Part shown: in pieces, positions 36,325-45,286 of the stretch
How positions within the stretch are numbered: position 1 is the stretch's first letter
How the letters are laid out: every line of letters starts with the position of its first letter
Source: Polaribacter irgensii 23-P
Lineage (GTDB): Bacteria > Bacteroidota > Bacteroidia > Flavobacteriales > Flavobacteriaceae
NCBI RefSeq assembly: GCF_000153225.1
Contig: NZ_CH724148.1
Span: 1,506,842-1,570,841, forward strand
Direction: 5' to 3'
DNA: 64,000 nt
The notes under the pieces: generated by a model
Databases searched by the model: none
What the model was told of the DNA's origin: nothing
Seen by the model: only the letters and a program-made list of their open reading frames with translations
Translations under genes and position numbers: made by a program

Positions 36325-37077
36325 TTAAAAAATGATTTCCTTGATTCCTTTAGATATAATTGAAACATAGTGGTTTACTTTTTTTAGCTCAAATCTGCTA
36401 GAGGGTCCAGAGGCGCTAATTGCTCCAATAAATTCATTATTTTTGTTAAAAACAGGAAGCGCAATACAGATTAATCCGAGTTCAAACTCCTCTAAGTCTA
36501 GGGCATATTGGTCTCGATGGACCATTTTTAATTGGCTTTTCAATTGTGTTTGGTTGGTGATGGTGTGTTGGGTATATGCTTTGTAGTCAATGCTTTGAAA
36601 TAGATTTATTTGTTTTTCTTCTGTTGAAAAGGCGAGTAATATTTTTCCTATAGCGGTTGAATGTAAAGGTTGAAAGGACCCTACGGATGTGCTAATTTTT
36701 AGTCCCTGTGGACTCTCTATTTTATCGATGTAAAAGACTTTATTTTTTTTTAAAACGGCAAAAAGGATAGTTTCTTCTATGTCAGTTGCGATCTTTTTTA
36801 AAGAATCGCGGGCAGTATTAATTAGAGACTCGTACAGTGAAACGCGATTGCCCAATTCGAATAATTTACTTCCTAAAATATATTTTTCATTTTCATTTTG
36901 TTGCAGTGCATTTAAAGCAACAAGCGTGTTTAAAATGCGATATGTAGTGCTTTTATTATAGCCAGTTTTATTTGCTAATTCTCGAACTCCCCACTCTTTT
37001 TTATCATTTGTAAAGGCTTCTAACAGGTTAAAAGCTTTTACAATAGATTGATTGAGAATAAATGTTTCATTGGTCAT
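36325..37077 (-). CDS. IclR-family transcriptional regulator of the kynurenine cluster
   Basis: An IclR regulator of 250 residues. The frame is open to 37140, but the Met at 37077 (MTNETFILNQSIVKAF) matches where IclR proteins normally begin, and the longer start would run into the operator. The N-terminal winged helix spans about 10-65 (WGVRELANKTGYNKSTTYRIL). The C-terminal effector domain ends with LDLEEFELGLICIALPVFN and the GAISASGPSSRF motif. It is divergent from kynU with a perfect palindrome between them, so it most likely controls the kynurenine genes. The effector, probably a pathway intermediate, is inferred. Confidence 0.92.
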   Translation of the reverse strand: MTNETFILNQSIVKAFNLLEAFTNDKKEWGVRELANKTGYNKSTTYRILNTLVALNALQQNENEKYILGSKLFELGNRVSLYESLINTARDSLKKIATDIEETILFAVLKKNKVFYIDKIESPQGLKISTSVGSFQPLHSTAIGKILLAFSTEEKQINLFQSIDYKAYTQHTITNQTQLKSQLKMVHRDQYALDLEEFELGLICIALPVFNKNNEFIGAISASGPSSRFELKKVNHYVSIISKGIKEIIF

Positions 37078-37132
37078 CTTTGTATCTAAATATTTTGCTA
37101 AGATAAGAAAATTTTGTATATTTATAAAACAC

Positions 37133-37151
37133 CGTTTCATATAGTGAAACG
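37133..37151. promoter_or_regulatory. Predicted IclR operator
   Basis: A perfect palindrome CGTTTCA-TATAG-TGAAACG, 7-bp arms with a 5-nt spacer, lies in the 141-nt divergent region between the IclR gene and kynU. Its GTTTCA/TGAAAC half-sites resemble operators of several IclR-family regulators. I saw no second copy elsewhere in the catabolic cluster. Confidence 0.65.
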
Positions 37152-37218
37152 ATTAATCTTTTGGCTTCTTCTTTTTGGAACCAATAGAGTAGCAAATTTT
37201 TAAAGATAAATACAAAGG

Positions 37219-38475
37219 ATGTATCAAGACAATTTAGCATTTGCAAAAGAACAAGACAAATTAGATCCTCTGGCTTCGTATAAAAGTCAGTTTCATATTC
37301 CCAAAGATGCGGAAGGAAATGATTGGCTTTATTTTACAGGGAACTCTTTGGGTTTGCAGCCGAAAGAGACGAAGGCATACATCAATCAAGAGTTAGAGGA
37401 TTGGGCAAATTTAGGAGTAGAAGGGCATTTCGAGGCAAAAAATCCTTGGTTAAATTACCATGAGTTGCTGACCGACAAGATGGCTAAGATTGTAGGGGCA
37501 AAACCGATTGAGGTGGTGGTGATGAATACGCTGACAACCAATTTGCATTTGTTAATGGTTTCTTTTTATAGGCCAACAAAGACGAAGTTTAAGATTGTCA
37601 TTGAAAGTGATGCCTTTCCCTCGGATCGATATGCGGTGCAGTCTCAATTAAAATTCCACGGTTTTTCTGAAACAGACGTTATTGAATGGAGACCAAGAAA
37701 GGGCGAGCATTTGTTGAGGACGGAAGATTTAGAAACGATTGTCAGGGAGCAGGGTGATGCAATAACGCTTTTGTTAATTGGAGGTGTTAATTATTATACA
37801 GGACAGTTTTTAGACTTGAAAAGAATTGCAGAAATAGGACATTCAAAGAACTGTATTGTAGGTATTGATTTGGCCCACGGTGCAGGAAACATACAGCCAC
37901 ATTTGCATGCTTCTGGAGTAGATTTTGCTGCTTGGTGTACCTATAAATATTTAAATTCTGGTCCAGGGAGTTTGGGGGGAGTTTTTGTCCATGAAAAACA
38001 TTCAAAAGATAAAGATTTGCCTCGCTTTGCAGGCTGGTGGAATCACAACAAGGAAACTCGGTTTAACATGCGACAGCCTTTCGATGTAATGGAAGGTGCC
38101 GAGGGGTGGCAATTGTCAAATCCACCAATCTTATCAATGGCGGCTATTAAGGCCTCTTTAGACTTGTTTGATACGGTTGGGATGGATGCTTTAATTGAAA
38201 AGTCAGAAAAATTAACGGGGTATTTCGAGTTTTTAATTCAGCAGATTTCTTCTGATGATATTCATATTATAACCCCTAAAAATCCGAAGGAAAGAGGATG
38301 TCAGTTGTCGATTCAAGTAAAGAACGCAGACAAGAGTTTTCATGAAAAATTAACAGCACATCACATCATTACAGACTGGCGAGAGCCAGGCGTAATTAGA
38401 TGTGCGCCTGTGCCACTTTATACTTCTTTTGAAGATGTATTTCGATTGGTATCAGTTTTAAAAAATCTATTATAA
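37219..38475 (+). CDS. kynU: Kynureninase
   Basis: A 418-residue PLP enzyme that cleaves kynurenine or 3-hydroxykynurenine to anthranilate or 3-hydroxyanthranilate plus alanine. The PLP lysine is Lys243 in WCTYKYLNSGPGS; GIDLAHGAGN is the PLP-binding Asp region; LYFTGNSLGLQPK is the family N-terminal block. The kmo start codon follows its stop with no gap, so the substrate here is most likely 3-hydroxykynurenine. First gene of the catabolic operon. Confidence 0.97.
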   Translation: MYQDNLAFAKEQDKLDPLASYKSQFHIPKDAEGNDWLYFTGNSLGLQPKETKAYINQELEDWANLGVEGHFEAKNPWLNYHELLTDKMAKIVGAKPIEVVVMNTLTTNLHLLMVSFYRPTKTKFKIVIESDAFPSDRYAVQSQLKFHGFSETDVIEWRPRKGEHLLRTEDLETIVREQGDAITLLLIGGVNYYTGQFLDLKRIAEIGHSKNCIVGIDLAHGAGNIQPHLHASGVDFAAWCTYKYLNSGPGSLGGVFVHEKHSKDKDLPRFAGWWNHNKETRFNMRQPFDVMEGAEGWQLSNPPILSMAAIKASLDLFDTVGMDALIEKSEKLTGYFEFLIQQISSDDIHIITPKNPKERGCQLSIQVKNADKSFHEKLTAHHIITDWREPGVIRCAPVPLYTSFEDVFRLVSVLKNLL

Positions 38476-39885
38476 ATGAATAAAGACGATAAAATATTAA
38501 TTATTGGTGCAGGATTGTGTGGGAGTTTATTAGCATTAAGACTAGCACAAAGAGGCTTCATGGTTACCGTATATGAAAGCAGGCCAGATTTGAGAACTAC
38601 AGATATATCTGCTGGAAGATCTATTAATTTATCACTTTCTGGTAGGGGGTTAAAAGCACTGCGACTTTGCGGAATGGAAGCGAAGGCAAAAGAGATTTGT
38701 ATTCCGATGTTTGGCAGATTGATGCACGATACCGAGGGAAATACATTTTCTTCAGATTACTCAGGTAGAGATAATGAGTGTATCAATTCAATTTCAAGAG
38801 GAGAGCTGAACGCTATTTTGTTAGACGCTGCAGAAGCGCACGAAAACGTAGCATTGTATTTTAATAAGCAATGTGAAAAGGTAGATATTGAGAACAATAT
38901 TGCACATTTTGTTGATTATAAAACCAAAGAAAAATTTTCGGTTCATGCAGATGTGATTTTTGGTGGTGATGGCGCAGGTTCTTCGTTAAGAAAAAGCTAT
39001 GTTGCAGAACGCGCATTTTTATTTAGTTATTCTCAGGCGTACCTAAACCATGGTTATAAAGAGCTTGAAATTCCAGCAGATGTTTCAGGAAAGCATCAAA
39101 TAAGTAACGCACACTTGCACATTTGGCCACGGGGTGATTTTATGTTAATTGCGTTGCCAAATATGGATGGTAGTTTTACAGTTACCTTATTTTTAAGCTA
39201 CAATGAAGGCGAGTTTAATTTCGAAAATTTAACAACTGAAGAAAAAATTACAGAATTTTTTGAGAAAGAATTTCCAGACGCATTGGCTTTAATTCCTAAT
39301 ATAAAAGAAGAATTCATAAACAATCCAACGGGACCTTTAGGTACCATTAAGTGCGCTCCATGGAGTTATCAAAATAAAACTTTGTTAATTGGAGATTCTT
39401 CCCATGCAATTGTGCCTTTTTACGGTCAAGGAATGAATGCTTCATTTGAGGATGTTTATGTTTTAGATGAAATTTTAGATCAGAATTTAGGGTCTTGGGA
39501 AGCTGTTTTTAAAGCCTATCAAAATACAAGAAAAAAAGATACGGATGCAATTGCAGATTTGGCAATTGATAACTTTCATGAAATGAGAAATCATGTTGCC
39601 AATCCTATTTTTAAAGAAAAAAGAATTGTAGAAATGAATTTAGAAAAAACATTTCCAACAGAGTATTTTTCGAAGTATTCAATGGTGACTTTTAAAGAGC
39701 ACATTGGGTACAATGAGGCCATGGTTAGAGGAAGAGCGCAAGACAAGGCGCTGTTAAATTTAATTACATCCAACGCAATTTCTACTGCGCCTGATATGGA
39801 GAAAGAAGAATTAAAAGTAGTGTTAAAGAAAGTGCAGCAAAAAACGGAAGAGATTTTAAAAGAGGCTCTTACAGGAGTATTGTAA
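38476..39885 (+). CDS. kmo: Kynurenine 3-monooxygenase
   Basis: A 469-residue FAD hydroxylase that converts kynurenine to 3-hydroxykynurenine with NADPH and O2. The FAD motif is IIGAGLCGSLLALRLAQRG. RSINLSLSGRGLKALR is the KMO substrate/FAD block, and LLIGDSSHAIVPFYGQGMN is the second FAD-binding motif (GD). Length is like bacterial and eukaryotic KMO without the C-terminal membrane anchor being obvious. It starts directly after the kynU stop. The order of genes (kynU, kmo) does not follow the order of reactions. Confidence 0.97.
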   Translation: MNKDDKILIIGAGLCGSLLALRLAQRGFMVTVYESRPDLRTTDISAGRSINLSLSGRGLKALRLCGMEAKAKEICIPMFGRLMHDTEGNTFSSDYSGRDNECINSISRGELNAILLDAAEAHENVALYFNKQCEKVDIENNIAHFVDYKTKEKFSVHADVIFGGDGAGSSLRKSYVAERAFLFSYSQAYLNHGYKELEIPADVSGKHQISNAHLHIWPRGDFMLIALPNMDGSFTVTLFLSYNEGEFNFENLTTEEKITEFFEKEFPDALALIPNIKEEFINNPTGPLGTIKCAPWSYQNKTLLIGDSSHAIVPFYGQGMNASFEDVYVLDEILDQNLGSWEAVFKAYQNTRKKDTDAIADLAIDNFHEMRNHVANPIFKEKRIVEMNLEKTFPTEYFSKYSMVTFKEHIGYNEAMVRGRAQDKALLNLITSNAISTAPDMEKEELKVVLKKVQQKTEEILKEALTGVL

Positions 39886-39894
39886 AAACGTAAT

Positions 39895-40299
39895 ATGTCA
39901 GAAAAAAAAGTAACACCAAGAGGCGTATACCCCCACGTAAAAGTAGTTGGAGATTTTATATTTGTGTCAGGAACAAGTTCTAGGAGAGCAGACAATACCA
40001 TTGCAGGAGTCGATCTTATGGACGATATGGGAACGAAATTCCTCAATATTGAAACACAGACAAGCGAAGTTTTAAAAAACATAGATGCGAATTTGCAAAC
40101 GGTTGGGTCAAGTCTAAAGGATGTTGTAGACGTTTCTACATTTTTAGTAAATATGAATGATTTTGCAGGATATAACAAAGCATATGCTGCATTTTTTGAC
40201 AAAGAAACGGGTCCTACGAGAACAACGGTAGCGGTGCATCAGCTGCCACATCCCGATTTGGTGGTAGAAATTAAGGTAACTGCATTTAAGAAAAGGTAA
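39895..40299 (+). CDS. RidA-family protein, putative 2-aminomuconate deaminase
   Basis: A 134-residue YjgF/YER057c/UK114 protein. The family C-terminal block [21 protein letters not shown] holds the conserved Arg that binds substrate carboxylate and the VxVxxLPxPDxxVE signature. General RidA proteins hydrolyse enamine/imine intermediates. Within a cluster with an aminomuconate semialdehyde dehydrogenase and ACMSD, the likely role is deamination of 2-aminomuconate to 4-oxalocrotonate, as by AmnD/NbaF in the 2-aminophenol and 2-nitrobenzoate pathways. Gap to kmo is 9 nt. Specific substrate is inferred from context. Confidence 0.85.
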   Translation: MSEKKVTPRGVYPHVKVVGDFIFVSGTSSRRADNTIAGVDLMDDMGTKFLNIETQTSEVLKNIDANLQTVGSSLKDVVDVSTFLVNMNDFAGYNKAYAAFFDKETGPTRTTVAVHQLPHPDLVVEIKVTAFKKR

Positions 40300-40351
40300 T
40301 TATTAAATTGTTACTTGTTTTAAAATAAGTAGGGGTTGCTCGCAACGGGAT

Positions 40352-41794
40352 ATGAAGATAAAAAACTACATCAACGGAGAATTTGTCAATCCAATAGAAG
40401 ACAATTGGATGCCTAATTACAATCCATCGAATGGAGAAGTCTGTGGGCAAATTCCAGACTCAACAAAGAAAGATGTAGAAAAAGCATACGAAGCTGCAGC
40501 AAATGCCTTTCCGGAATGGTCTAGTACTACATTAGAGGAGAGAAGTACCGTTTTGGCTAAAATAGCAGCCTTAATTATAGAGCGGTTAGACAGTTTAGCC
40601 TCGGCAGAGTCAAAAGACAATGGAAAGCCCATTAGTTTGGCAAAGGAAGTTGACATTCCAAGGGCCGCGAGTAATTTTCAGTTTTTTGCAAACGCCATTA
40701 CACAGTTTTCTTCAGAAGCACATGAAAGTGTTGGTTTTAATGCTGTGAATTTTACACTGCGCCAGTCCATCGGGGTTGTGGGGTGCATTTCTCCGTGGAA
40801 TTTGCCTTTGTATTTATTTACTTGGAAAATTGCACCGGCAATCGCCGCAGGAAATTGCGTGGTTGCAAAACCAAGTGAAATAACGCCTATGACTGCATTT
40901 TTGTTAGGTGAAATTTGCACAGCGGCAGGTTTGCCAAAAGGCGTTTTAAATATTGTACATGGTCTTGGGGCAAAGGCTGGAAATGCAATTGTCGCACATC
41001 CAAAAATCAAAGCAATTTCGTTTACAGGAGGTACTAAAACAGGCGCGCACATCGCAAGTATTGCCGCACCTATGTTTAAAAAACTTTCTTTAGAGTTGGG
41101 AGGTAAAAACCCGAATATTATTTTTGCCGATTGTGATTATGATAAAATGCTAACAACTACCGTGCGCTCCTCTTTCGCGAACCAGGGACAAATCTGTCTT
41201 TGTGGAAGTCGAATTTTTGTAGAAGAAAAAATCTATGAGAAATTTAAGCGTGATTTTATTAAAAAAGTAGCGCAGCTAAAGGTGGGGAATCCATCTGAAG
41301 AGACTACGAAAATTGGAGCTTTGGTTTCTAAAGAGCATTTAGAAAAAGTAAAAGGTCATATTGACGTTGCTGTTACGGAAGGAGGTAAGCTTCTTTTTGG
41401 TGGAAATAAGGTGGCAGTAATGGGCAGTGAGAACGGATATTATTTACAACCAACAATTATTGAAGTTGCTGACAATAAATGCAAGTTAAATCAGGAAGAA
41501 GTTTTTGGCCCTGTGGTTGCAATTATGTCTTTTAAAACAGACAAAGAAGTTTTACAGTTAGCTAACGATGTGAAATATGGATTGTCAGCAACCGTATGGA
41601 CTAACAATTTAAGGCGAACAATGCAGTTTTCTCAACAATTACAAACAGGAATTGTTTGGGTAAATACATGGATGTTAAGAGATCTAAGGACGCCTTTTGG
41701 AGGGCAAAAAGATTCTGGTATTGGCAGAGAAGGTGGTATTGAAGCACTGCGGTTTTTTACAGAATCAAAAAACATATGCATTCAGTATGATTGA
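40352..41794 (+). CDS. 2-aminomuconic 6-semialdehyde dehydrogenase
   Basis: A 480-residue NAD-dependent aldehyde dehydrogenase. The general base is Glu248 (LSLELGGKNPNI) and the catalytic Cys282 is in NQGQICLCGSRIFV. The cofactor motif SFTGGTKTG and C-terminal TPFGGQKDSGIGREGG are as expected. Sequence features (CLCGSR, WVNTWMLRDLRTPFGG) fit the AmnC/hydroxymuconic-semialdehyde branch. In this cluster it would oxidise 2-aminomuconate 6-semialdehyde, made by ACMSD, to 2-aminomuconate. It is 52 nt after the RidA gene in the same operon. Confidence 0.88.
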   Translation: MKIKNYINGEFVNPIEDNWMPNYNPSNGEVCGQIPDSTKKDVEKAYEAAANAFPEWSSTTLEERSTVLAKIAALIIERLDSLASAESKDNGKPISLAKEVDIPRAASNFQFFANAITQFSSEAHESVGFNAVNFTLRQSIGVVGCISPWNLPLYLFTWKIAPAIAAGNCVVAKPSEITPMTAFLLGEICTAAGLPKGVLNIVHGLGAKAGNAIVAHPKIKAISFTGGTKTGAHIASIAAPMFKKLSLELGGKNPNIIFADCDYDKMLTTTVRSSFANQGQICLCGSRIFVEEKIYEKFKRDFIKKVAQLKVGNPSEETTKIGALVSKEHLEKVKGHIDVAVTEGGKLLFGGNKVAVMGSENGYYLQPTIIEVADNKCKLNQEEVFGPVVAIMSFKTDKEVLQLANDVKYGLSATVWTNNLRRTMQFSQQLQTGIVWVNTWMLRDLRTPFGGQKDSGIGREGGIEALRFFTESKNICIQYD

Positions 41795-42014
41795 TAAGAG
41801 GCAATGAAAAATCGTTCCAGCTCACAATGATATAATTTTTATTTAGGTAAAAATTTTTGATTTTCTTTTTAGGTGTTTTTAAGAATAAAAAGGATCTTTT
41901 ACTTTCGTTAATGGAGGAGACAAAAGGACAGGTGGAAAAAATCAATTGGAACATTTTTAAAAAGTAGTGCAGATTAAAGGAATAATTTTAGAGAACAAAT
42001 AATGAGTTGCCACT

Positions 42015-42087
42015 TTTGCGCAGGCAGGAATTCATGAAATAGGCAACAAAATAAAAATAGATTTCTGTTTTCGCAGGAATGATAGAA
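42015..42087. repeat. Degenerate dispersed-repeat-like intergenic sequence (part of a 295-nt gap)
   Basis: The 41795-42089 gap between the aldehyde dehydrogenase and the SDR holds two GCAGGAAT-containing segments (TGCGCAGGCAGGAAT and TCGCAGGAATGATAG) about 50 nt apart. They resemble the CGCAGGAATGA-type dispersed repeats common in flavobacterial genomes. Just upstream (41871-41967), a frame without start codon reads KKDLLLSLMEETKGQVEKIN and ends at a TAG; it may be a gene remnant. The region is otherwise without features. Confidence 0.35.
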
Positions 42088-42089
42088 AT

Positions 42090-42866
42090 ATGGAATTAAA
42101 TTTAAAAAATAAAAATGTTTTGGTTTGTGGAAGTACGCAAGGGATTGGAAAGGCAACTGCTATTTTGTTCGCGGAAGAAGGCGCAAATGTTACTTTAATA
42201 GCTCGAAATCAAGAGAAATTGAAAGAAGTGCTTGCTGAACTTCCAAATAACGATCAAAAACATGCGTATTTAATTGCAGATTTTTCGAAACCAAATGAAT
42301 TAAAGTCAGTTTTAGAGGCTTCTGCTTTACAGTTTCATGTGTTGATAAATAATACAGGAGGGCCTGCAGGAGGGCCCATATTTAATGCGAAGATCGAGGA
42401 GTTTGAGACTGCGTTCACCCAGCACTTAAAATGCAATCATGTTTTAGTGCAAGCACTAGTTCCATTTATGAAATTGGAATGTTATGGAAGAATTATAAAT
42501 GTCATTTCAACTTCTGTAAAACAGCCTTTAGATGGTTTGGGTGTTTCGAACACGATTCGTGGAGCCGTTGCAAGCTGGTCTAAAACGTTAGCAAATGAGC
42601 TGGGAGCATTCGGAATTACAGTAAACAATGTATTGCCGGGAGCCACAGGTACAGGACGTTTAGAAGAAATTATAAAGAACAAAGCTAAAAAGACAGGAAA
42701 ATCATTTGATGCCGTTTCAGAAGCGATGAAAAATGCGTCTCCTGCAAAGCGTTTTGCTGCGCCCGAAGAGGTTGCTGCGGCAATTGTGTTTTTAGCGAGT
42801 GAAAAAGCAGGTTATATTAATGGAATAAATATTCCGGTGGACGGAGGAAGAACAAAATCGCTGTAA
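42090..42866 (+). CDS. SDR-fold oxidoreductase with altered active site
   Basis: A 258-residue short-chain dehydrogenase fold. The dinucleotide motif is VCGSTQGIGKATA (residues 12-24) and the NNTGGPAGGP stretch follows beta-4. Where classical SDRs have Y-x-x-x-K, this protein has S-N-T-I-R at 153-157, so Tyr is Ser and Lys is Arg. Similar substitutions occur in a divergent 3-oxoacyl-ACP-reductase-like SDR subfamily. It lies among genes for aminomuconate formation, so it could act on a downstream acid, such as reducing 2-aminomuconate or an oxalocrotonate-derived compound. No substrate can be assigned. Confidence 0.85.
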   Translation: MELNLKNKNVLVCGSTQGIGKATAILFAEEGANVTLIARNQEKLKEVLAELPNNDQKHAYLIADFSKPNELKSVLEASALQFHVLINNTGGPAGGPIFNAKIEEFETAFTQHLKCNHVLVQALVPFMKLECYGRIINVISTSVKQPLDGLGVSNTIRGAVASWSKTLANELGAFGITVNNVLPGATGTGRLEEIIKNKAKKTGKSFDAVSEAMKNASPAKRFAAPEEVAAAIVFLASEKAGYINGINIPVDGGRTKSL

Positions 42867-42961
42867 AAAGTAATTTGTGTTGGGTTTTTAGAGACAAAAC
42901 TATTTTAAGTACCTTTAAAATAGTAGGAATATAAATTTAGAGTTTAAAATATCAAATAAAT

Positions 42962-43492
42962 ATGAGCAATCTAGTACAGCCTTTAAATTTTAAAAAATGG
43001 ATTGAAGAACACCGTCATCTATTGAAACCACCAGTTGGTAACAAGCAAGTTTGGGACAACGGGGAGTATATTGTAATGGTTGTCGGCGGACCTAATAATA
43101 GAAAAGATTATCATTACAACGAGACTCCTGAGTTTTTTTATCAGTTGGAAGGGGATATGATTTTGAAAATAATAGATGCCACTGGAGAAATGATCGATGT
43201 TGCCATCAATGAGGGCGATATTTATTTATTGCCGTCAAAAGTACCGCACTCTCCACAAAGAAAAGAAAATACGGTTGGTTTGGTCATAGAATACCCTCGT
43301 TCTAAGGGAATGACAGATGCGCTAGAATGGTATTGTGAAGGCTGTGGAACTCAATTATACAGAGAGGAATTTACGCTAGAAAACATAGAAACAGACATGC
43401 CTATTATTTTTGACAACTACTATTCAGATGCAATGAAATGTACTTGTGGGAATTGTGGGGTGGTGATGGAGAAACCAAATAAAATTGGGTAG
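42962..43492 (+). CDS. haaO: 3-hydroxyanthranilate 3,4-dioxygenase
   Basis: A 176-residue cupin dioxygenase that opens 3-hydroxyanthranilate to 2-amino-3-carboxymuconate 6-semialdehyde. Fe(II) ligands are His51, Glu57 and His96 (KDYHYNETPEFFYQ and KVPHSPQR). The C-terminal rubredoxin-like iron site of bacterial enzymes is complete: Cys125, Cys128 (WYCEGCGT) and Cys162, Cys165 (CTCGNCG). Length matches bacterial HAO (about 174). Product goes to the next gene, ACMSD. Confidence 0.97.
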   Translation: MSNLVQPLNFKKWIEEHRHLLKPPVGNKQVWDNGEYIVMVVGGPNNRKDYHYNETPEFFYQLEGDMILKIIDATGEMIDVAINEGDIYLLPSKVPHSPQRKENTVGLVIEYPRSKGMTDALEWYCEGCGTQLYREEFTLENIETDMPIIFDNYYSDAMKCTCGNCGVVMEKPNKIG

Positions 43493-43575
43493 TTGTTGAT
43501 TCCTTTTTTAGGAGTTTATAAGCATCTCACGAAAGTATAAATTTAAATGCAGTATTTATAGCAACTACAGTAGCC

Positions 43576-44661
43576 ATGACAAACAAAAAACTACGCATCA
43601 ACGGACATTCACATTTACTTCCTTACCCAGAAGAAATTCCTCAATTTATGAAGGATAAAGAAATTTTTTGGGTAGATGACGAGCGGAAGCATATGTTACA
43701 GAAAGGATGGAAAAGACCTGTAACAGATTCAAGTTTTTTCTTAAACGAAAAACTCATTTGGATGGAGAAAAATAAAATAGACCACGCAGTGGTTTTAAAT
43801 CTTTCTCAGTTATATGGGAACGGTTTGCGTTTAGAAGAGATGAAAAAAGCATTGCGTTTTCAGAATGACTTTAATGCCAAGGTGCAACGCAATCATCCAG
43901 ATAAATTTACCTGTGGTTTTGTAGTGCATCCCGGATTTATATACGGTGCATTGGATGAAATAAAGCGCTGCGTAGAAGAGTTGGGATTGAAAGTATTGTG
44001 TTTGCCCACACATTTTATGGATTCTATTGGACAATGGCGCTGTGTCTTTGACGAAGAAAATGATGCAATTTTTGAGTTGGCAAATAAATACAAACTTGCA
44101 ATAGAAATACATCCTTATGACGGGGATAAAATGATAAAATTAGAAAATACCAATTGGCGTTTCCATTTAATTTGGATGCTAGCTCAATGTGGAGATGCAT
44201 ATCATTTTTATACATTAAACGGGATGCAGGAGCGTTTTAAAAATATTAGAACTTGTTTTGCACATGGAGGTCAATTGGCACAAATGAATTTAGGAAGAAG
44301 AATACAAGGTTTTGACGGTAGACCTGATTTATTTGAAGGGAAGACACACCCTAGAAAGGCAGTGGGACATCCCAACATCTTTTTTGACACCTTAGTGCAC
44401 GATACAGATTCTTTAAAGCTAATGATTGATAGACAGGGTTCTAATCAAGTTTTAATGGGATTAGATGATCCGTATCCATTAGGAGAAATGGAAAGTGATA
44501 AGCAATCTTCTTATCCTGGTAAAATTTTAGATTTAGCGAAAGATCGAGACATTATTAACCAAAAACAGTATGATCAAATTTGGGAAGACAATACACTGCG
44601 TTGGTTATTTGGGGATGATGAAAATGCCAAACAAGATTTGATTTCCAAAATTATAGGATAA
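43576..44661 (+). CDS. 2-amino-3-carboxymuconate 6-semialdehyde decarboxylase (ACMSD)
   Basis: A 361-residue amidohydrolase-fold decarboxylase. The zinc motif INGHSHLLPYPEE gives His11 and His13. Other ligands and catalytic residues lie in AIEIHPYDGDK, CFAHGGQLAQMN and VLMGLDDPYPLGEME. It decarboxylates ACMS, diverting it from spontaneous quinolinate formation and towards 2-aminomuconate semialdehyde. That makes this a catabolic and not an NAD-synthesis cluster. Last gene of the operon. It is about 25 residues longer than typical ACMSD. Confidence 0.93.
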   Translation: MTNKKLRINGHSHLLPYPEEIPQFMKDKEIFWVDDERKHMLQKGWKRPVTDSSFFLNEKLIWMEKNKIDHAVVLNLSQLYGNGLRLEEMKKALRFQNDFNAKVQRNHPDKFTCGFVVHPGFIYGALDEIKRCVEELGLKVLCLPTHFMDSIGQWRCVFDEENDAIFELANKYKLAIEIHPYDGDKMIKLENTNWRFHLIWMLAQCGDAYHFYTLNGMQERFKNIRTCFAHGGQLAQMNLGRRIQGFDGRPDLFEGKTHPRKAVGHPNIFFDTLVHDTDSLKLMIDRQGSNQVLMGLDDPYPLGEMESDKQSSYPGKILDLAKDRDIINQKQYDQIWEDNTLRWLFGDDENAKQDLISKIIG

Positions 44662-44731
44662 AAAACAGCTTGTTGTATTCTAATGATGGCATCACTTTAG
44701 AAAAAGATCTTTGTGGAAAGCATCTATTATT

Positions 44732-45154
44732 TTAAAGAGTGATTTGAATTTTTTGATCTTCAGTTAATGAAAATTTAGCATCATCATATGCGGGCGGTCC
44801 CATCAGCCCTCTCGCATTGTTAGAACACCCATAGCTTTCTTTCGGAATTCCAAATAAATTGGTATCCATCTTTTTATTTTCGTTTTCGTCATGAACAAAG
44901 GAGACAGCGTAGGTGCCTTTGGGTAAATTTTCAAAAGTATGGACTGCCTTCTGATTGTTAATCTTTACAAGCGCACTTTTGAACTGTATTTTAAGGAAGG
45001 TGTCCTTTTGATTATAAAGACCCAATAGCAAGACGCCGCGGTTGGATTTTAATCCAGAGATTGCTATCGTTAGGGTACACTCTTTATTTTGCTGTGCTTT
45101 GGTTGAAAAGAGCATACCGCAGCTAAAGAATAGGGTAAAAATTATTTTTTTCAT
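44732..45154 (-). CDS. Secreted DUF2141 protein
   Basis: A 140-residue exported protein. Signal peptide MKKIIFTLFFSCGMLFSTKAQ is cleaved near residue 20. The mature part has the DUF2141 pattern: TLTIAISGLKSNRGVLLLGLYN, then LPKGTYAVSFVHDENENKKMDTNLFGIPKESYGCSNN in consecutive strands, and a GPPAYDDAKF end. The D-E-N-E-N-K-K-M-D segment is EF-hand-like and might bind calcium. Function unknown. It is convergent with the kynurenine operon. Confidence 0.88.
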   Translation of the reverse strand: MKKIIFTLFFSCGMLFSTKAQQNKECTLTIAISGLKSNRGVLLLGLYNQKDTFLKIQFKSALVKINNQKAVHTFENLPKGTYAVSFVHDENENKKMDTNLFGIPKESYGCSNNARGLMGPPAYDDAKFSLTEDQKIQITL

Positions 45155-45286
45155 AGTATTTTTCTTTTTCCGTATTGTAAAATGGTTTTCTTTGATTCAC
45201 TTTTGTTATGAAACAAATATAATACATCATGAGAAGTAAATTGAATTTCTGTGAAGATGCTGAATTGAATTAAAGTTTTGTGGCAC

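Noticed and set aside
39591..40202. 203-codon open frame on the minus strand, opposite the kmo and RidA genes
   Set aside because: It overlaps two well-recognised genes and reads as low-complexity Ser/Thr/Phe shadow.
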